Shown here in pieces: positions 7,508 through 16,708 of a stretch of 64,000 bases of DNA (position 1 is the stretch's first letter; every line of letters begins with the position of its first letter). The notes below the pieces were generated by a model. That model saw only the letters and a program-made list of their open reading frames with translations, ran no database searches and was not told where the DNA came from. The position numbers were made by a program, and so were the translations under genes. Origin of the DNA: Bryobacterales bacterium (GTDB taxonomy: Bacteria > Acidobacteriota > Terriglobia > Bryobacterales > Bryobacteraceae); assembly GCA_020851555.1 (NCBI GenBank), contig JADZCM010000017.1, positions 1-64,000 of the forward strand, given 5' to 3'.

Positions 7508-7948
7508 TCAGCGTGGTCCCGGACGCCAGCGGTTGAGGTGGCTCTCGGCGGCGAAGCTCTCCAGTTCCCGGTTCGCCGCTGCCTCCCACTCCTCCAGGCG
7601 GCGCGATCTGAGCTTCTCCAGCAACTGCGCGCGCCGGCGAGCCTCCATGAGCCGGACGCGCTGTTCGGCCAGGTTCCGTTCCTGCTCCAGCCGCCGCTTT
7701 TCCAGTTTCCGCTCCCGGCGCACGAGACAGTCGAGGTAGGCGGCGTGGGCCTCCAATTCGGCGCCGTCGTGGTGGTGAGCGCCGGCCACGGCGGTCTCCG
7801 CGGCGGTCCGCTCCACGGCATTCAGGGCGATGGCCCTGGCAGTGTCCTCAAGAGCCGCCGCCAGTTGCCGGGCCTTGTGCTGCTCCAGATCCAGCTCCCT
7901 GCGGCGCCAGACCAGGACCCGCTCCAGCCGGAATCGGAAAGGTGTCAT
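7508..7948 (-). CDS. fliJ: Flagellar export protein FliJ
   Basis: Coiled-coil stalk of the flagellar type III ATPase, homologous in position to the F1 gamma subunit. The 146-residue product begins MTPFRFRLERVLVWRRRELD, typical of FliJ (F.F.Le.vL..R). It continues as one long Arg/Glu-rich helix with no globular domain. FliJ diverges fast, so the call rests on this N-terminus, the length of about 147 residues and the position directly after fliI. The ATG at 7948 is chosen over upstream in-frame starts because it gives the family N-terminus. Confidence 0.82.
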   Translation of the reverse strand: MTPFRFRLERVLVWRRRELDLEQHKARQLAAALEDTARAIALNAVERTAAETAVAGAHHHDGAELEAHAAYLDCLVRRERKLEKRRLEQERNLAEQRVRLMEARRRAQLLEKLRSRRLEEWEAAANRELESFAAESHLNRWRPGPR

Positions 7949-7991
7949 CGGGGGAGCCTCACCGCGGTTGCGCCCGCCGCACGGCCGCGTC

Positions 7992-9320
7992 TCACGGCAG
8001 CGCGGCGGCGAGTTCACCCAGCCGGGCCAGCGTCTCCTGGGCGGACGACTTGGCGGAGGGCTCCTGCCGCAGAAACCGGACCAGATCGTTGCGGGTCCGC
8101 AGTATGGTGTCCAGCCGCGGGTTGCTGCCCGAGGCGTAAGCTCCCAACTGGATCAGGTCCTCCGCCTGCTGATAGGTGGCCATGGCCTCCCGCACCTTGG
8201 CGCACCACTGGGCCTGCTCCCGCGTGGCGATTTGCGAGGTGAGCCGGCTGACGGAACTGAGGACGTCGATGGCGGGGTAGTGTCCCGAGGCGGCCAGTTG
8301 CCGCGAGAGCACGATGTGGCCGTCCAGGATCGCCCGGACAGCGTCGCAGATCGGTTCGGTGAAATCGTCGCCCTCCACCAGGACGGTGAAGAAGCCCGTG
8401 ATGGAGCCGCGCCGGAAGTTGCCGGCCCGCTCGAAGATCCTGGGCAGCAGGTTGAAGACCGACGGCGTGTACCCCTTCTGGCTGGGCGGCTCCCCGGCGG
8501 CCAGTCCGATCTCCCGCTGCGCCATGGCCAGCCGCGTGACGGAGTCCATGACCAGCAGCACGTCCGCGCCCTGGTCGCGGAAGTACTCCGCCACGGCCAG
8601 GGCCACGAAACAGGCGCGCACGCGCAGCGCCGCCGGCCGGTCTGAAGTGGCCACCACCACCACCGAACGCTCCAGCCCCTCGGGCCCCAGTTCGTGGTCG
8701 ATGAACGCCCGCACCTCGCGGTTGCGTTCCCCCACCAGCGCCACCACGCTGACGTCGGCGAAGTTGTGCCGCGACATGGCCCCGAGCAGCGTGCTCTTGC
8801 CCACGCCGCTGCCTCCGAAGATGCCGATCCTTTGTCCCTTCCCGATCGGCAGCAGGCTGTCCACCGCCCGTATGCCGGTCACGAGCGGGTGGACGATGTG
8901 TTCCCGCTCCAGCGGGTTGGGAGGGTTCCGGTACAGCTCGTAGGAATGTTCGGCGTCGATGTCCGGACCGGCGTCGAGCGGCTTGCCGAAGCCGTCGAGC
9001 ACGCGGCCGAGCAGCCGCGGCCCCACCTCCACCCGGGCCGCCTCGCTGCGCGCCACCACGGGATTGCCCGGCCGCAGGCCGCTGGTCTCTTCGAGCGGCA
9101 TCGAGAGCACCCTGCCTTCCCGGAATCCGATGACCTGCGCCCGCACCTTCTGGCCTTCCGACGCGTGTATCTCGCAGAAGTCCCCGATCGCCGCCACGGG
9201 CCCCCGGGATTCCACCAGCAGCCCAACGACGTCGACCACCTCGCCGGTCCAGCGCATCGGGTCGAGCGAAGCCAGTTCCTCAAGGTACGGGCTGAGGGAG
9301 AGAGGTTCTTCTTTTCTCAC
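7992..9320 (-). CDS. fliI: Flagellum-specific ATPase FliI
   Basis: Hexameric ATPase of the flagellar type III export apparatus. The 442-residue product has the Walker A GGSGVGKST (about 169-177), GERNREVRAFI (197-207), the Walker B ADVLLVMDSVTR (about 252-263) and the FliI/YscN-type segment GEPPSQKGYTPSVFNLLPRI. The substrate-domain stretch YASGSNPRLD is near the C-terminus. All catalytic motifs are intact. It sits 13 bp after fliH, its regulator, and is followed by fliJ, the usual order. Confidence 0.96.
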   Translation of the reverse strand: MRKEEPLSLSPYLEELASLDPMRWTGEVVDVVGLLVESRGPVAAIGDFCEIHASEGQKVRAQVIGFREGRVLSMPLEETSGLRPGNPVVARSEAARVEVGPRLLGRVLDGFGKPLDAGPDIDAEHSYELYRNPPNPLEREHIVHPLVTGIRAVDSLLPIGKGQRIGIFGGSGVGKSTLLGAMSRHNFADVSVVALVGERNREVRAFIDHELGPEGLERSVVVVATSDRPAALRVRACFVALAVAEYFRDQGADVLLVMDSVTRLAMAQREIGLAAGEPPSQKGYTPSVFNLLPRIFERAGNFRRGSITGFFTVLVEGDDFTEPICDAVRAILDGHIVLSRQLAASGHYPAIDVLSSVSRLTSQIATREQAQWCAKVREAMATYQQAEDLIQLGAYASGSNPRLDTILRTRNDLVRFLRQEPSAKSSAQETLARLGELAAALP

Positions 9321-9333
9321 GGGCTTGTGCCTC

Positions 9334-9966
9334 TTACGTTCCGCCGCGCAGCCGGTCGGTCAGCCCCCGGCCGATCTCCTCAAGTTGAGTCTCCACCGAG
9401 GCGTCCAGACTGCCGCGTTCGGTCTCGAAAATCACGTCTCCGGGCCGCCGCCCGCGGTCCGCCACCACGCGGATGCCGCGGCCTTCCGCGAATTTCTCCA
9501 GCGCCCGGCGCACGCCGTCCTCCAGGTCAGGATGGACCTTCACGCGGTGGATCTCCTGGCTCTGGAGCTTGTCCAGAGCCACCCGGATGAGGCCGGCCAG
9601 GGCGTCGGGGTCCACGCTCAACTCGCGGTGGAGGATCCGGCGGGCGATGGCCGCGGCGAGCTTCACCACGTCCTCCTCGGCCTCTCTTCGCGCCCTCCCG
9701 CGCAGCGCGGCCAGGGATTCGGCCGAATGGGCCAGCCGCTCGACGGCCGCGCTGACAGCCGCCTGCGCCGCGGCCTCGCCCTCGCGAAACCCGCGCTGAT
9801 ATGCTTCCTGGAGTTGTTGTTCCCCCGGACCCGGATGGCCGGCTGCCGCTGTGTCCACGCGGAGTTGCCGCCGCACCAGAACCTCCTGGGGGAATCCCGT
9901 CGCGGGACGCCACGGCCCCGGCTCGTCCGGACCGGCCCGGCCCCCCTTCAGGACTCTAGACGACAT
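9334..9966 (-). CDS. fliH: Flagellar assembly protein FliH
   Basis: Regulator and stator of the FliI ATPase. The 210-residue product has a variable N-terminus, a central segment with the YQRGFREGEAAA signature (about 56-67; FliH proteins have YxxGxxxG repeats here), a long helix and a C-terminal alpha/beta domain (VKLAAAIARRILHREL, then GDVIFETERGSLDASVETQLEEI, about 170-193) that is diagnostic of FliH/YscL. Its start overlaps the fliG 3' end by 11 bp, so the two are coupled. Confidence 0.88.
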   Translation of the reverse strand: MSSRVLKGGRAGPDEPGPWRPATGFPQEVLVRRQLRVDTAAAGHPGPGEQQLQEAYQRGFREGEAAAQAAVSAAVERLAHSAESLAALRGRARREAEEDVVKLAAAIARRILHRELSVDPDALAGLIRVALDKLQSQEIHRVKVHPDLEDGVRRALEKFAEGRGIRVVADRGRRPGDVIFETERGSLDASVETQLEEIGRGLTDRLRGGT

Positions 9967-10987
9967 ACTGCTCCCCGGCGGCGTCCTTCAGGCTCAGCAC
10001 GCCCTGGGACTCCAGTTCCCGCACCACCGCGATGATGGCCTGCTGCGCCGCCTCGACCTCCTTGATCTTGACCGGACCCAAGGCCTCCATGTCCTCCACC
10101 AGCATGTCCTTGCCGCGCTGCGACATGGCGGCCAGCAGGTGGTTCTTCAGCTTCTCGCTGGTACCCTTGAGAGCCAGGGTGAGCAGCTTCCGGTCCACCT
10201 TGCCCAGCAGTTCCTTGATGCCGTTCTGGTCGATCAGGAGCAGGTCCTCGAACACGAACATCAGGTGGCGGATCTGCTCGACCAGTTTTTCCTCCTGCTG
10301 GCCCATGGTCTCCAGGATCTCCTTGCTCACGCCCGAGTCCAGCCGGTTAAGCAGTTCGGCCACCGCCCTCACGCCGCCGTAGGATTGCCGGCTGATCTGC
10401 CCCAACCCTTTCAGCTTCTGGTGGACGATGGACGCGATCTTGGCGATGATCTCGGGCGAGATCTGGTCCAGCCCGGCCATGCGCAGCGTCACCTCCGACC
10501 TTAGCTCCGGGGGCAGCGCCATGAGCAGCGCGGCGGCCTGCGAACTGCTCAACTGGCTGACAACCAGCGCAATGGTCTGCGGGTGTTCCTGCATCACGAA
10601 CTTGGCCAGTTGCTGGGGATCGGCTTTCTGGAGCGCCGTGAAGTCCTCCGTATCCATGTGCAGAGTGCGCGCCAGGTGGGCCAGTATCCGCTCGGCCGCC
10701 TCCGGGCCGAAAGCCCCCACCAGCAGCCGCCGCGCGTTGTCCAGCCCCCCCTTGAGAACGTATTCACGCGCCAGGATCATGTGCTGGAACTCTTCCAGAA
10801 TGGCTTCCGCCTGGTCCGGACTGACCGAAGAGGTGCGCGCCACCTCGCGGCTGATGGACTGGACCTCGGACTCGGACAACTCCCGCATGAGTTCGGCGCT
10901 GGTTTCCTGCCCCAGGGTCAACAGCAGGATGGCCGCCTTCTGGACGCCCGGGATGGCGGTTTGGGCCTTGGGAGAGTTGAGGATCAT
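9956..10987 (-). CDS. fliG: Flagellar motor switch protein FliG
   Basis: Rotor protein that transmits torque from the stator and binds FliF and FliM. The 343-residue product matches the family length. It has the N-terminal FliF-binding domain (KAAILLLTLGQETSAELMRELSE, about 18-40), the middle-domain EHPQ motif (about 133-136) and the C-terminal torque helix region IRHLMFVFEDLLLIDQNGIKELL (about 238-260), in which the alternating charged residues of the stator contact are recognisable. Between fliF (5-bp gap) and fliH (overlap). Confidence 0.96.
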   Translation of the reverse strand: MILNSPKAQTAIPGVQKAAILLLTLGQETSAELMRELSESEVQSISREVARTSSVSPDQAEAILEEFQHMILAREYVLKGGLDNARRLLVGAFGPEAAERILAHLARTLHMDTEDFTALQKADPQQLAKFVMQEHPQTIALVVSQLSSSQAAALLMALPPELRSEVTLRMAGLDQISPEIIAKIASIVHQKLKGLGQISRQSYGGVRAVAELLNRLDSGVSKEILETMGQQEEKLVEQIRHLMFVFEDLLLIDQNGIKELLGKVDRKLLTLALKGTSEKLKNHLLAAMSQRGKDMLVEDMEALGPVKIKEVEAAQQAIIAVVRELESQGVLSLKDAAGEQYVV

Positions 10988-10992
10988 CCGGG

Positions 10993-12645
10993 CTACTCCT
11001 CTTCGTCCGTCAGCCAGCTTCGCAGGATCTGCGCGGAGGAGGCGGGATCCTTCTTGATCGTTTCTTTAAGACGGCCGGCTACAATTTCGGATTTCCGGGG
11101 AGGCGGAGCCGGCAGCTCGGGGTAGGTTTCAGACGCCTCCTGGATGCTTGCAGCCTCGGCGCCGCCGGTGACGGCCGCCGCCGCCGGCTTTGCGCCGGGC
11201 AACTGAGCGACCACGGTGGCGACCCTCTTCCTGCGCCTGCCTTTCCACAGCAGGAAGCCGGAAGCCAGCAGCAGAAGCCCCACCGCCCCGCCCGCCCCCA
11301 TCAGCGTCTTTACGCCCCCTATCCTCTCGAGCCACGGCGGGAGCGGGGTGCGCGGCGCGGGGGCTGCCGGCGGCGGCCCTTCCATGGGTTCCGAAGCGAG
11401 CGGCGTCTCAAACGGCAGGCTCTCCACGATGAGCTGATCGCCTCGCTCGGTGTTGAGGCCGGCTGCCGCCGACACCAGGTCGCGCACCGCCTTCAGGCGT
11501 TCGGGCGGGGGGGGCTCGGCCACCGCGCGCCGGGTGGCGCCCTCGGCCACCCACCGCCGTTCATGGTCGAGCAGCACGGCCAGCGAAATCCGCCTCACCG
11601 CGCCCTGCGGCAGCTTCACCCGCTTCACGCTCCGGCTGGACTGGTAGGTGATGCTCTCCGTCATGCGGGATACGCCGCCCGCGCCCAAAGTTACGGTAGC
11701 CTGCGAGGTTGGGCGCGGAAGGTTCGACGCCGTTCCCGGCACGCCGGACTGCGTGTTTGCTCCGGTGGTCTCCTCGGTCTTCTGGCTGGTCAACATGACG
11801 GAACGCGCAGGGTCGAAGTTCTCTTCGCTCTGTTCCCCGCTCGTGAAATCGCACTCCACGGCGGCGCTGACGCGAAACTTGTCCGCTCCGACCAGCGGCT
11901 CCAGGGTGGTGGAGATCTTCTGCACGAGGTCGCGCTCCAGAGCCTGCCGGAACTCCAGCGTGGCTTCCGAAGGTGCGTCGGATTCCGGCCCTTCCGCTCT
12001 GCGGGGCCGGTTCAACAGGTTGCCCTGCACGTCGAGGACTGACACCGCCTCCGGGCCCAGCCCCTGGACCGCGCTCGCCACCAGGTGGCTGATGGCGACG
12101 ACGTTCTGAGGGGCGAGCCGCGCCCCCGGTTTCAGCTTCACCATCACGCTGGCCTTGGCCGGCTGGCGCGCTTCCAGGAAGACCGAGTCCTTGGGGAAAG
12201 CCAGGTGCACGCGCGCCTGCTCCACCGCGGCCAGCGACACCACCGACCGCTCCAGTTCGCCTTCCAGCGCGCGCCGGAAGTTCACCTGCTCGGCGAACTC
12301 CGTGGCGCCGAAGTTGGTGCGGTCAAACAGCTCGAAGCCGATCCTGCCGTTGCGCGGCAGGCCCGCCGCGGCGAGCGATAGCCTCAGTTCCGCCACCCGG
12401 GCGGAGGGCGCCAGGACCGTGCCCCCGTCCGGGGAGATCCGGTACTCCGCGCCGCTTTGCTTCAGCCGCTCCACCACGGCAGCGGCGTCCTCGGCTTCCA
12501 TGCCGGAATAAAGCGGCCGGAAATCGCTCTCGCGCTTCCAGCGGACCAGGTAGAACAGCCCGGCGCCGGCCGCCGCCACTACGAGCACGATGCTGGTCAG
12601 TTGGCCCGCGCTGAAGCTGCCCAGCAGTTTCCTGATTTGCGCCAT
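10993..12645 (-). CDS. fliF: Flagellar MS-ring protein FliF
   Basis: Membrane ring that nucleates the flagellar base. The 550-residue product has a first membrane segment at about 17-36 and the ring-building YscJ/FliF domain (DFRPLYSGMEAEDAAAVVERLK, about 42-63; YRISPDGGTVLAPSARVAELRL). The large periplasmic region includes EGELERSV, VARVHLAFPK and SVMVKLKPGA-type blocks. A second membrane segment lies at about 440-462, followed by a cytoplasmic tail ending RSWLTDEEE, the FliG-binding acidic end. It follows fliE by 35 bp. Confidence 0.95.
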   Translation of the reverse strand: MAQIRKLLGSFSAGQLTSIVLVVAAAGAGLFYLVRWKRESDFRPLYSGMEAEDAAAVVERLKQSGAEYRISPDGGTVLAPSARVAELRLSLAAAGLPRNGRIGFELFDRTNFGATEFAEQVNFRRALEGELERSVVSLAAVEQARVHLAFPKDSVFLEARQPAKASVMVKLKPGARLAPQNVVAISHLVASAVQGLGPEAVSVLDVQGNLLNRPRRAEGPESDAPSEATLEFRQALERDLVQKISTTLEPLVGADKFRVSAAVECDFTSGEQSEENFDPARSVMLTSQKTEETTGANTQSGVPGTASNLPRPTSQATVTLGAGGVSRMTESITYQSSRSVKRVKLPQGAVRRISLAVLLDHERRWVAEGATRRAVAEPPPPERLKAVRDLVSAAAGLNTERGDQLIVESLPFETPLASEPMEGPPPAAPAPRTPLPPWLERIGGVKTLMGAGGAVGLLLLASGFLLWKGRRRKRVATVVAQLPGAKPAAAAVTGGAEAASIQEASETYPELPAPPPRKSEIVAGRLKETIKKDPASSAQILRSWLTDEEE

Positions 12646-12680
12646 GGTCCGTTTGAGAACTCAGCGCTCCGCGCCGCCTC

Positions 12681-12974
12681 CTACAATTGCATCCGCATGA
12701 TCTCCTGGTATGCCTCGACCACCTTGTTCCTGGTTTGAAGGAACAGTTCCAGGGCCAGTTCCGCGCGCTGGGCGGCGAGCAGCGTGGCGTGCAACTCTCC
12801 TCCCTGGCCGGTGAGCAGGCTCTCGACCGCCTGCGCGGCTTCGGCCCGCGACTGCTCGACTCCTCCGATGGCGCCTTCCAGAACCCTGCGGAACGCGCCC
12901 GGCTGGCCCGCGGCCGCAGTGGCCGGAGACGGGCCGGCTAGGGGAATGGATCGAATCGGGGCAATGGCGGCCAT
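12681..12974 (-). CDS. fliE: Flagellar hook-basal body complex protein FliE
   Basis: Adaptor between the MS ring and the rod. The 98-residue product has the FliE core: FRRVLEGAIGGVEQSRAEAAQAVESLLTG, then a C-terminal block (HATLLAAQRAELALELFLQTRNKVVEAYQEIMRMQ) with the signature LQTRNKVVEAYQEIMRM. The ATG at 12974 gives the usual length of about 100, but no Shine-Dalgarno precedes it. Upstream in-frame starts would add about 26 non-conserved residues. First gene of fliE-F-G-H-I-J; flgB and flgC, often its partners, are not here. Confidence 0.9.
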   Translation of the reverse strand: MAAIAPIRSIPLAGPSPATAAAGQPGAFRRVLEGAIGGVEQSRAEAAQAVESLLTGQGGELHATLLAAQRAELALELFLQTRNKVVEAYQEIMRMQL

Positions 12975-12989
12975 AGCGTTAAGTCGGGG

Positions 12990-13006
12990 GGCACGCGCCG
13001 TGCCAA
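12990..13006 (-). promoter_or_regulatory. Sigma-54-like promoter of the fliE-J operon
   Basis: The - strand reads TTGGCACGGCGCGTGCC. The -24 half TTGGCACG is a perfect RpoN match, and GG to GC spacing is exactly 10 nt; the -12 half is GTGC instead of TTGC. The site is also an inverted repeat (GGCACG-CGC-CGTGCC). Predicted initiation near 12980 leaves only about 6 nt before the fliE ATG, so translation would be nearly leaderless, which is a point against it. Confidence 0.42.
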
Positions 13007-13122
13007 TGAGCGGAGCGTGGTTTGAGGGGGATAGAGCCTCAGCGCACGGCACAAACTCGCCGCCGCCAAACTCTCGCCGTCACCGGCAGACCCCCGGCCG
13101 GCGAGAGGGCGGACAGGCGGCC

Positions 13123-13215
13123 GTGACCGCAGTGGGCAACCTCGTGGCCGGAGGCTCCTTCAAGGAGAACGTACGGAAGCTTGCCACCGTGGCGGAGTAT
13201 CACCAGGAAGCGTAG
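13123..13215 (+). CDS. Doubtful 30-residue ORF
   Basis: A GTG-started frame of 30 codons gives a protein-like peptide with TAVGNLVAGGSFKENVRKLA near its start and AEYHQEA at its end. GGCGG lies just upstream. The frame is open further upstream into low-complexity sequence. I recognise no family. It lies in the 299-bp gap between fliE and the PspC gene, where I see no other gene. Confidence 0.2.
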   Translation: MTAVGNLVAGGSFKENVRKLATVAEYHQEA

Positions 13216-13273
13216 CCGCGGCGGGAACAAGCCCGCCGGGGTTTGCGTAGTATCGGGGGGAGAGGCGATCACG

Positions 13274-13585
13274 ATGTTCTGCACGCAATGCGGCTTCAAG
13301 CTCGAAGACAGCGACCTTTTCTGCGCGCAATGTGGAAAGCCCGCCCGGCCCGATGCGCCCCCGCGCGCCCAGCCGGCGCGCAAGCAACTCTCGCGGCCCG
13401 TGTACCGGAAGAAGATCGCCGGAGTGTGCGCCGGATTCGCCGACTACTTTGACGTGGACGTCACGCTCATCCGCATACTGTGGCTGATCCTGGCCCTGGT
13501 ATGGGGCTTCGGCTTCGTAGCCTATGTCGTGGCCTGGATCGCCATGCCCAAGGACTTCAGCCAGCCGCCGGCCGGAGCGTATTGA
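13274..13585 (+). CDS. Zinc-ribbon/PspC-domain membrane protein
   Basis: The 103-residue product opens with a zinc ribbon (CTQC at 3-6, CAQC at 17-20), then a basic linker and a PspC domain: RPVYRKKIAGVCAGFADYFDVDVTLIRILWLILALVWGFG (about 41-80), with one membrane-spanning segment near 66-88. PspC proteins are inner-membrane stress sensors of the phage-shock type, though most single-domain members are uncharacterised. GGGGAGAGG lies upstream of the ATG. Its last 29 bp overlap the 3' end of the convergent leuD, which is unusual. Confidence 0.85.
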   Translation: MFCTQCGFKLEDSDLFCAQCGKPARPDAPPRAQPARKQLSRPVYRKKIAGVCAGFADYFDVDVTLIRILWLILALVWGFGFVAYVVAWIAMPKDFSQPPAGAY

Positions 13586-14168
13586 TCGAGCCGGTCCTCT
13601 TCGATTCGTAGACCGCGATGGCCGCTTCCTGCAACAGGATGTAGCCCAGTTCGTCCACCCCTTCGAGCAGGCACTGCCGGGCGAAGCTGTCCACCGGAAA
13701 CCGGGTCTGCTTCCCGCCGGGCAGAGTGATGGTCTCGGAAGCCAGGTCCACCTGCACCTCGGCATCCTCGGGCAGGGCGAAGAGTTCCGCGTGGACGTCC
13801 TTCGGCACGACGATCGGCAGCAGCGAATTCTTGAGCGCATTCTGCTTGAAGATGTCGGCGAAAGAGGTGCTGATCACCGCCCGGAAGCCGAATTGCGTGA
13901 GCGCCCAGGGAGCGTGCTCGCGCGAGCTGCCGCAGCCGAAGTTGCCGCCGGCCAGCAGGATCCGGCAGCCTTTGGCGCGCGGAGTATTCAGGATGAAATC
14001 AGGCTTGGGCCGGCCCTCGGCGTCGTAGCGCCAATCATAGAAAAGCTGGTCTCCCAGGCCATCTTTGGAGATGGTCTTCAGAAAACGCGCCGGGATGATC
14101 TGGTCCGTGTCGATGTTGTCGATAGGGAGCGGAACCAGGCGGCTGGAAAACGGCGTGAACTTGGTCAT
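13557..14168 (-). CDS. leuD: 3-isopropylmalate dehydratase small subunit LeuD
   Basis: Small (swivel) subunit of isopropylmalate isomerase, which converts 2- to 3-isopropylmalate in leucine synthesis. The 203-residue product has the family motifs [19 protein letters not shown] (about 13-31), [17 protein letters not shown] (about 74-90) and [15 protein letters not shown] (about 104-118). Its start overlaps the leuC stop by 4 bp (ATGA). Last gene of leuA-leuB-leuC-leuD; its end overlaps the convergent PspC gene by 29 bp. Confidence 0.97.
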   Translation of the reverse strand: MTKFTPFSSRLVPLPIDNIDTDQIIPARFLKTISKDGLGDQLFYDWRYDAEGRPKPDFILNTPRAKGCRILLAGGNFGCGSSREHAPWALTQFGFRAVISTSFADIFKQNALKNSLLPIVVPKDVHAELFALPEDAEVQVDLASETITLPGGKQTRFPVDSFARQCLLEGVDELGYILLQEAAIAVYESKRTGSINTLRPAAG

Positions 14169-15571
14169 AGCAGTGTCCTCGCGTCGGTGACTACGCCGGT
14201 GACCGCACAGGCCGCGGCGGTCAGCGGGCTGGCCAAGAGCGTGCGCCCGCCCGGCCCCTGGCGGCCTTCAAAATTCCGGTTGCTGGTTGAGACGCTGTAC
14301 TCGCCGGGCCTCAGCATGTCGCCGTTCATGGCGATGCACATGGAACAGCCCGATTGACGCCACTCGGCCCCGGCCTCCAGGAAGATCTTGTCCAGACCCT
14401 CGGCTTCCGCCAGACGCTTCACCTCCTGCGAACCGGGAACGATCAGGGCACGGACGCCCGGCTTGACCTTGCGGCCTTTCAGAACCCTGGCTGCGTCCTG
14501 CAAGTCCCTCAGGCGCCCGTTGGTACAACTGCCTATAAAGACCACCTGGATGGGGTGGCCAAGCAGTGGCTTGCCAGGCTGCAAGTCCATGTAGTGCAAG
14601 GCCTTGGCGATGGAATCCCGCTCTTGCGCGTCTTTGGCCTGAGCCGGGTCGGGGACAAGGGCCGTCACCGGCATTCCCATGCCCGGGCTGGTTCCGTAGG
14701 TGATCATCGGCTCCAGCGCCGAGACGTCGAGGCTCACCTTCCGGTCATACGTGGCGCCCTCGTCCGTGGGTAGCTTCTTCCAGCGGGCCACGGCGGCGTC
14801 CCAATCGGCGCCTTGCGGGGCATAAAGCCGCCCTTTGACGAACTGAAAGGTCGTGTCGTCCGGGGCTACCAGCCCGGCCCGCGCGCCGGCTTCGATCGAC
14901 ATGTTGCAAACCGTCATACGCTCTTCCATCGAGAGCGCCCGGATGGCCGAACCGCAGTACTCGAATACGCAGCCGGTTCCGCCGCCGGTCCCGATCTTGG
15001 CGATCAGGGCCAGTATGATGTCCTTGGCGGAAACGCCCCTGCCCAGCCTGCCGTCCACGGCGACCTGGTAGGTGAGGGGCTTGCGCTGTAGCAGGCACTG
15101 GGTGGCAAGGACGTTTTCCACCTCGCTCGTCCCTATGCCGAAGGCGAGGGCGCCGAAGGCTCCGTGAGTGGCCGTGTGGCTGTCGCCGCAAACCACGGTC
15201 ATGCCGGGCTGCGTGGCGCCGGACTCCGGCCCCATGACGTGTATAACCCCTTGGCCCTCGCTCTTCATCCCGTGGCAGACAATGCCGAACTCGGCGCAGT
15301 TAGCCTCCAACTGGGCCACCTGTTTGGCTGCTACCGGGTCGGCGATGGGCAGAGACCAGTCGATGGTGGGGATGCTGTGGTCCGTGGTGGCCAGCGTCAG
15401 GTCCGGCCGCCGGACCTTCAGGCCGCGCCTTCTCAAGCCTTCAAACGCCTGGGGCGAAGTCACTTCGTGGACCAGGTGCAGGTCGATGTAGAGCAGCGCG
15501 GGCGCGCCCGGCTGTTCGGTCACGACGTGCGAGTCCCAGATTTTCTCAATGATGGTGCGAGGTTGAGTCAT
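14165..15571 (-). CDS. leuC: 3-isopropylmalate dehydratase large subunit LeuC
   Basis: Large subunit carrying the [4Fe-4S] cluster. The 468-residue product has the aconitase-family cysteines in [12 protein letters not shown] (Cys near 348) and in [12 protein letters not shown] (near 408-419). It also has [12 protein letters not shown] near 36, [25 protein letters not shown] near 125-149, and the C-terminal [16 protein letters not shown]. The ATG at 15571 overlaps the leuB stop (ATGA), which fixes the start over one five codons upstream. The leuB/leuC/leuD trio is translationally coupled. Confidence 0.97.
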   Translation of the reverse strand: MTQPRTIIEKIWDSHVVTEQPGAPALLYIDLHLVHEVTSPQAFEGLRRRGLKVRRPDLTLATTDHSIPTIDWSLPIADPVAAKQVAQLEANCAEFGIVCHGMKSEGQGVIHVMGPESGATQPGMTVVCGDSHTATHGAFGALAFGIGTSEVENVLATQCLLQRKPLTYQVAVDGRLGRGVSAKDIILALIAKIGTGGGTGCVFEYCGSAIRALSMEERMTVCNMSIEAGARAGLVAPDDTTFQFVKGRLYAPQGADWDAAVARWKKLPTDEGATYDRKVSLDVSALEPMITYGTSPGMGMPVTALVPDPAQAKDAQERDSIAKALHYMDLQPGKPLLGHPIQVVFIGSCTNGRLRDLQDAARVLKGRKVKPGVRALIVPGSQEVKRLAEAEGLDKIFLEAGAEWRQSGCSMCIAMNGDMLRPGEYSVSTSNRNFEGRQGPGGRTLLASPLTAAACAVTGVVTDARTLL

Positions 15572-16653
15572 CGTAGTGCGGCGCAAACCGCCTCTCCTAC
15601 TTCAGTCGTTGTTGCTGGCTTGCCGGCCGGCTTCAGATCAGCCGTCACGCGGCCGCTGTTGAGAACAGTTTCCATGGCACGGTTCACTGCATCGGCCTCC
15701 TGCTTCAGCCCGAAACTGTACTCCAGCATGGCCGCCACCGAGCCGATTGCCGCCAGCGGGTTGGCCTTGTCTTGTCCCGCAATGTCGGGCGCCGACCCGT
15801 GGACCGGTTCGTAAAGGCCGGCCCAGGCGCCTGTTGACCGCCGTTCGCCGATAGAGGCCGACGGCAGCATCCCGATCGAGCCGGCCAGCACCGCCCCCTC
15901 ATCGCTCAGGATGTCGCCGAACATGTTCTCGGTGACCAGGACGTCGAACTGGCGGGGGTTCAGGATCAACTGCATGGCGCAGTTGTCCACGAACAGATGA
16001 TCGAGTTCCAGGTCCGGAAACTCCGGCGCCACCTCGATCACCACTCTGCGCCAGAGTTGCGACGTCTCAAGCACGTTGGATTTGTCGACGCTGGTGACCT
16101 TCCGGCGCCGCCCGCGCGCCAGGTGAAACGCCATCCGGGCGATCCGCTCGATCTCCCAGCGGCTGTAGGCCATGGTGTTGACGCCGCGGGTCTCGGCGCC
16201 TTCCCCCGAGATCCCGCGGGGCGTGCCGTAGTAGAGCCCGCCGGTCAGTTCGCGGACGATGATCATGTCCACGCCTTCCACCAGGTGGTTCTTGAGGGGT
16301 GAAGAATCGAGCAGCGCGGCATAGGCGCGCACGGGCCGGAGATTGGCGTACACGCCGAGGGCCTTGCGAAGGCCGAGCAGGCCTCTCTCGGGCCGCTTCT
16401 CCGGGAGCCAGGAGTCGAACTCCGGCAAGCCGACGGCTCCCAGCAGGGTGGCGTCCGCCTCCAGGGCCAATTGGAGGGTTTCCTCCGGCAGCGGCGTGCC
16501 CACGTTGTGGATGGCGACGCCTCCCAGCAGGCCCTCGGTCAATGTCAGCTTGTGGTGGAACTTGCCGGCAACTTGCTTCAGGACGCGGACCGCTTCACGG
16601 GTCACTTCCTGGCCGATCCCGTCGCCGGGCAGCACTAATACATTGAGATTCAT
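15568..16653 (-). CDS. leuB: 3-isopropylmalate dehydrogenase LeuB
   Basis: NAD-dependent oxidative decarboxylase, third step of leucine synthesis. The 361-residue product has the LeuB motifs [18 protein letters not shown] (about 8-25), [14 protein letters not shown] (about 96-109), the metal/substrate loop [17 protein letters not shown] and the signature [32 protein letters not shown] (about 228-259). The [18 protein letters not shown] nucleotide-binding stretch follows. It lies 55 bp after leuA and overlaps leuC by 4 bp. Confidence 0.97.
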   Translation of the reverse strand: MNLNVLVLPGDGIGQEVTREAVRVLKQVAGKFHHKLTLTEGLLGGVAIHNVGTPLPEETLQLALEADATLLGAVGLPEFDSWLPEKRPERGLLGLRKALGVYANLRPVRAYAALLDSSPLKNHLVEGVDMIIVRELTGGLYYGTPRGISGEGAETRGVNTMAYSRWEIERIARMAFHLARGRRRKVTSVDKSNVLETSQLWRRVVIEVAPEFPDLELDHLFVDNCAMQLILNPRQFDVLVTENMFGDILSDEGAVLAGSIGMLPSASIGERRSTGAWAGLYEPVHGSAPDIAGQDKANPLAAIGSVAAMLEYSFGLKQEADAVNRAMETVLNSGRVTADLKPAGKPATTTEVGEAVCAALR

Positions 16654-16708
16654 GGCTTTTCCTGCGGAGAAAGCCTGATTGTACCGCGCCCGAGAAGTCC
16701 CCCGCAGG

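Noticed and set aside
6857..8242. 461-codon + strand frame
   Set aside because: Antisense to the cyclophilin, fliJ and fliI genes, with no family motif.
16654..16708. Frameshifted remains of a LeuA regulatory domain
   Set aside because: Only 55 bp lie between leuA and leuB, too little for ~110 residues, so the truncation is not a local frameshift.
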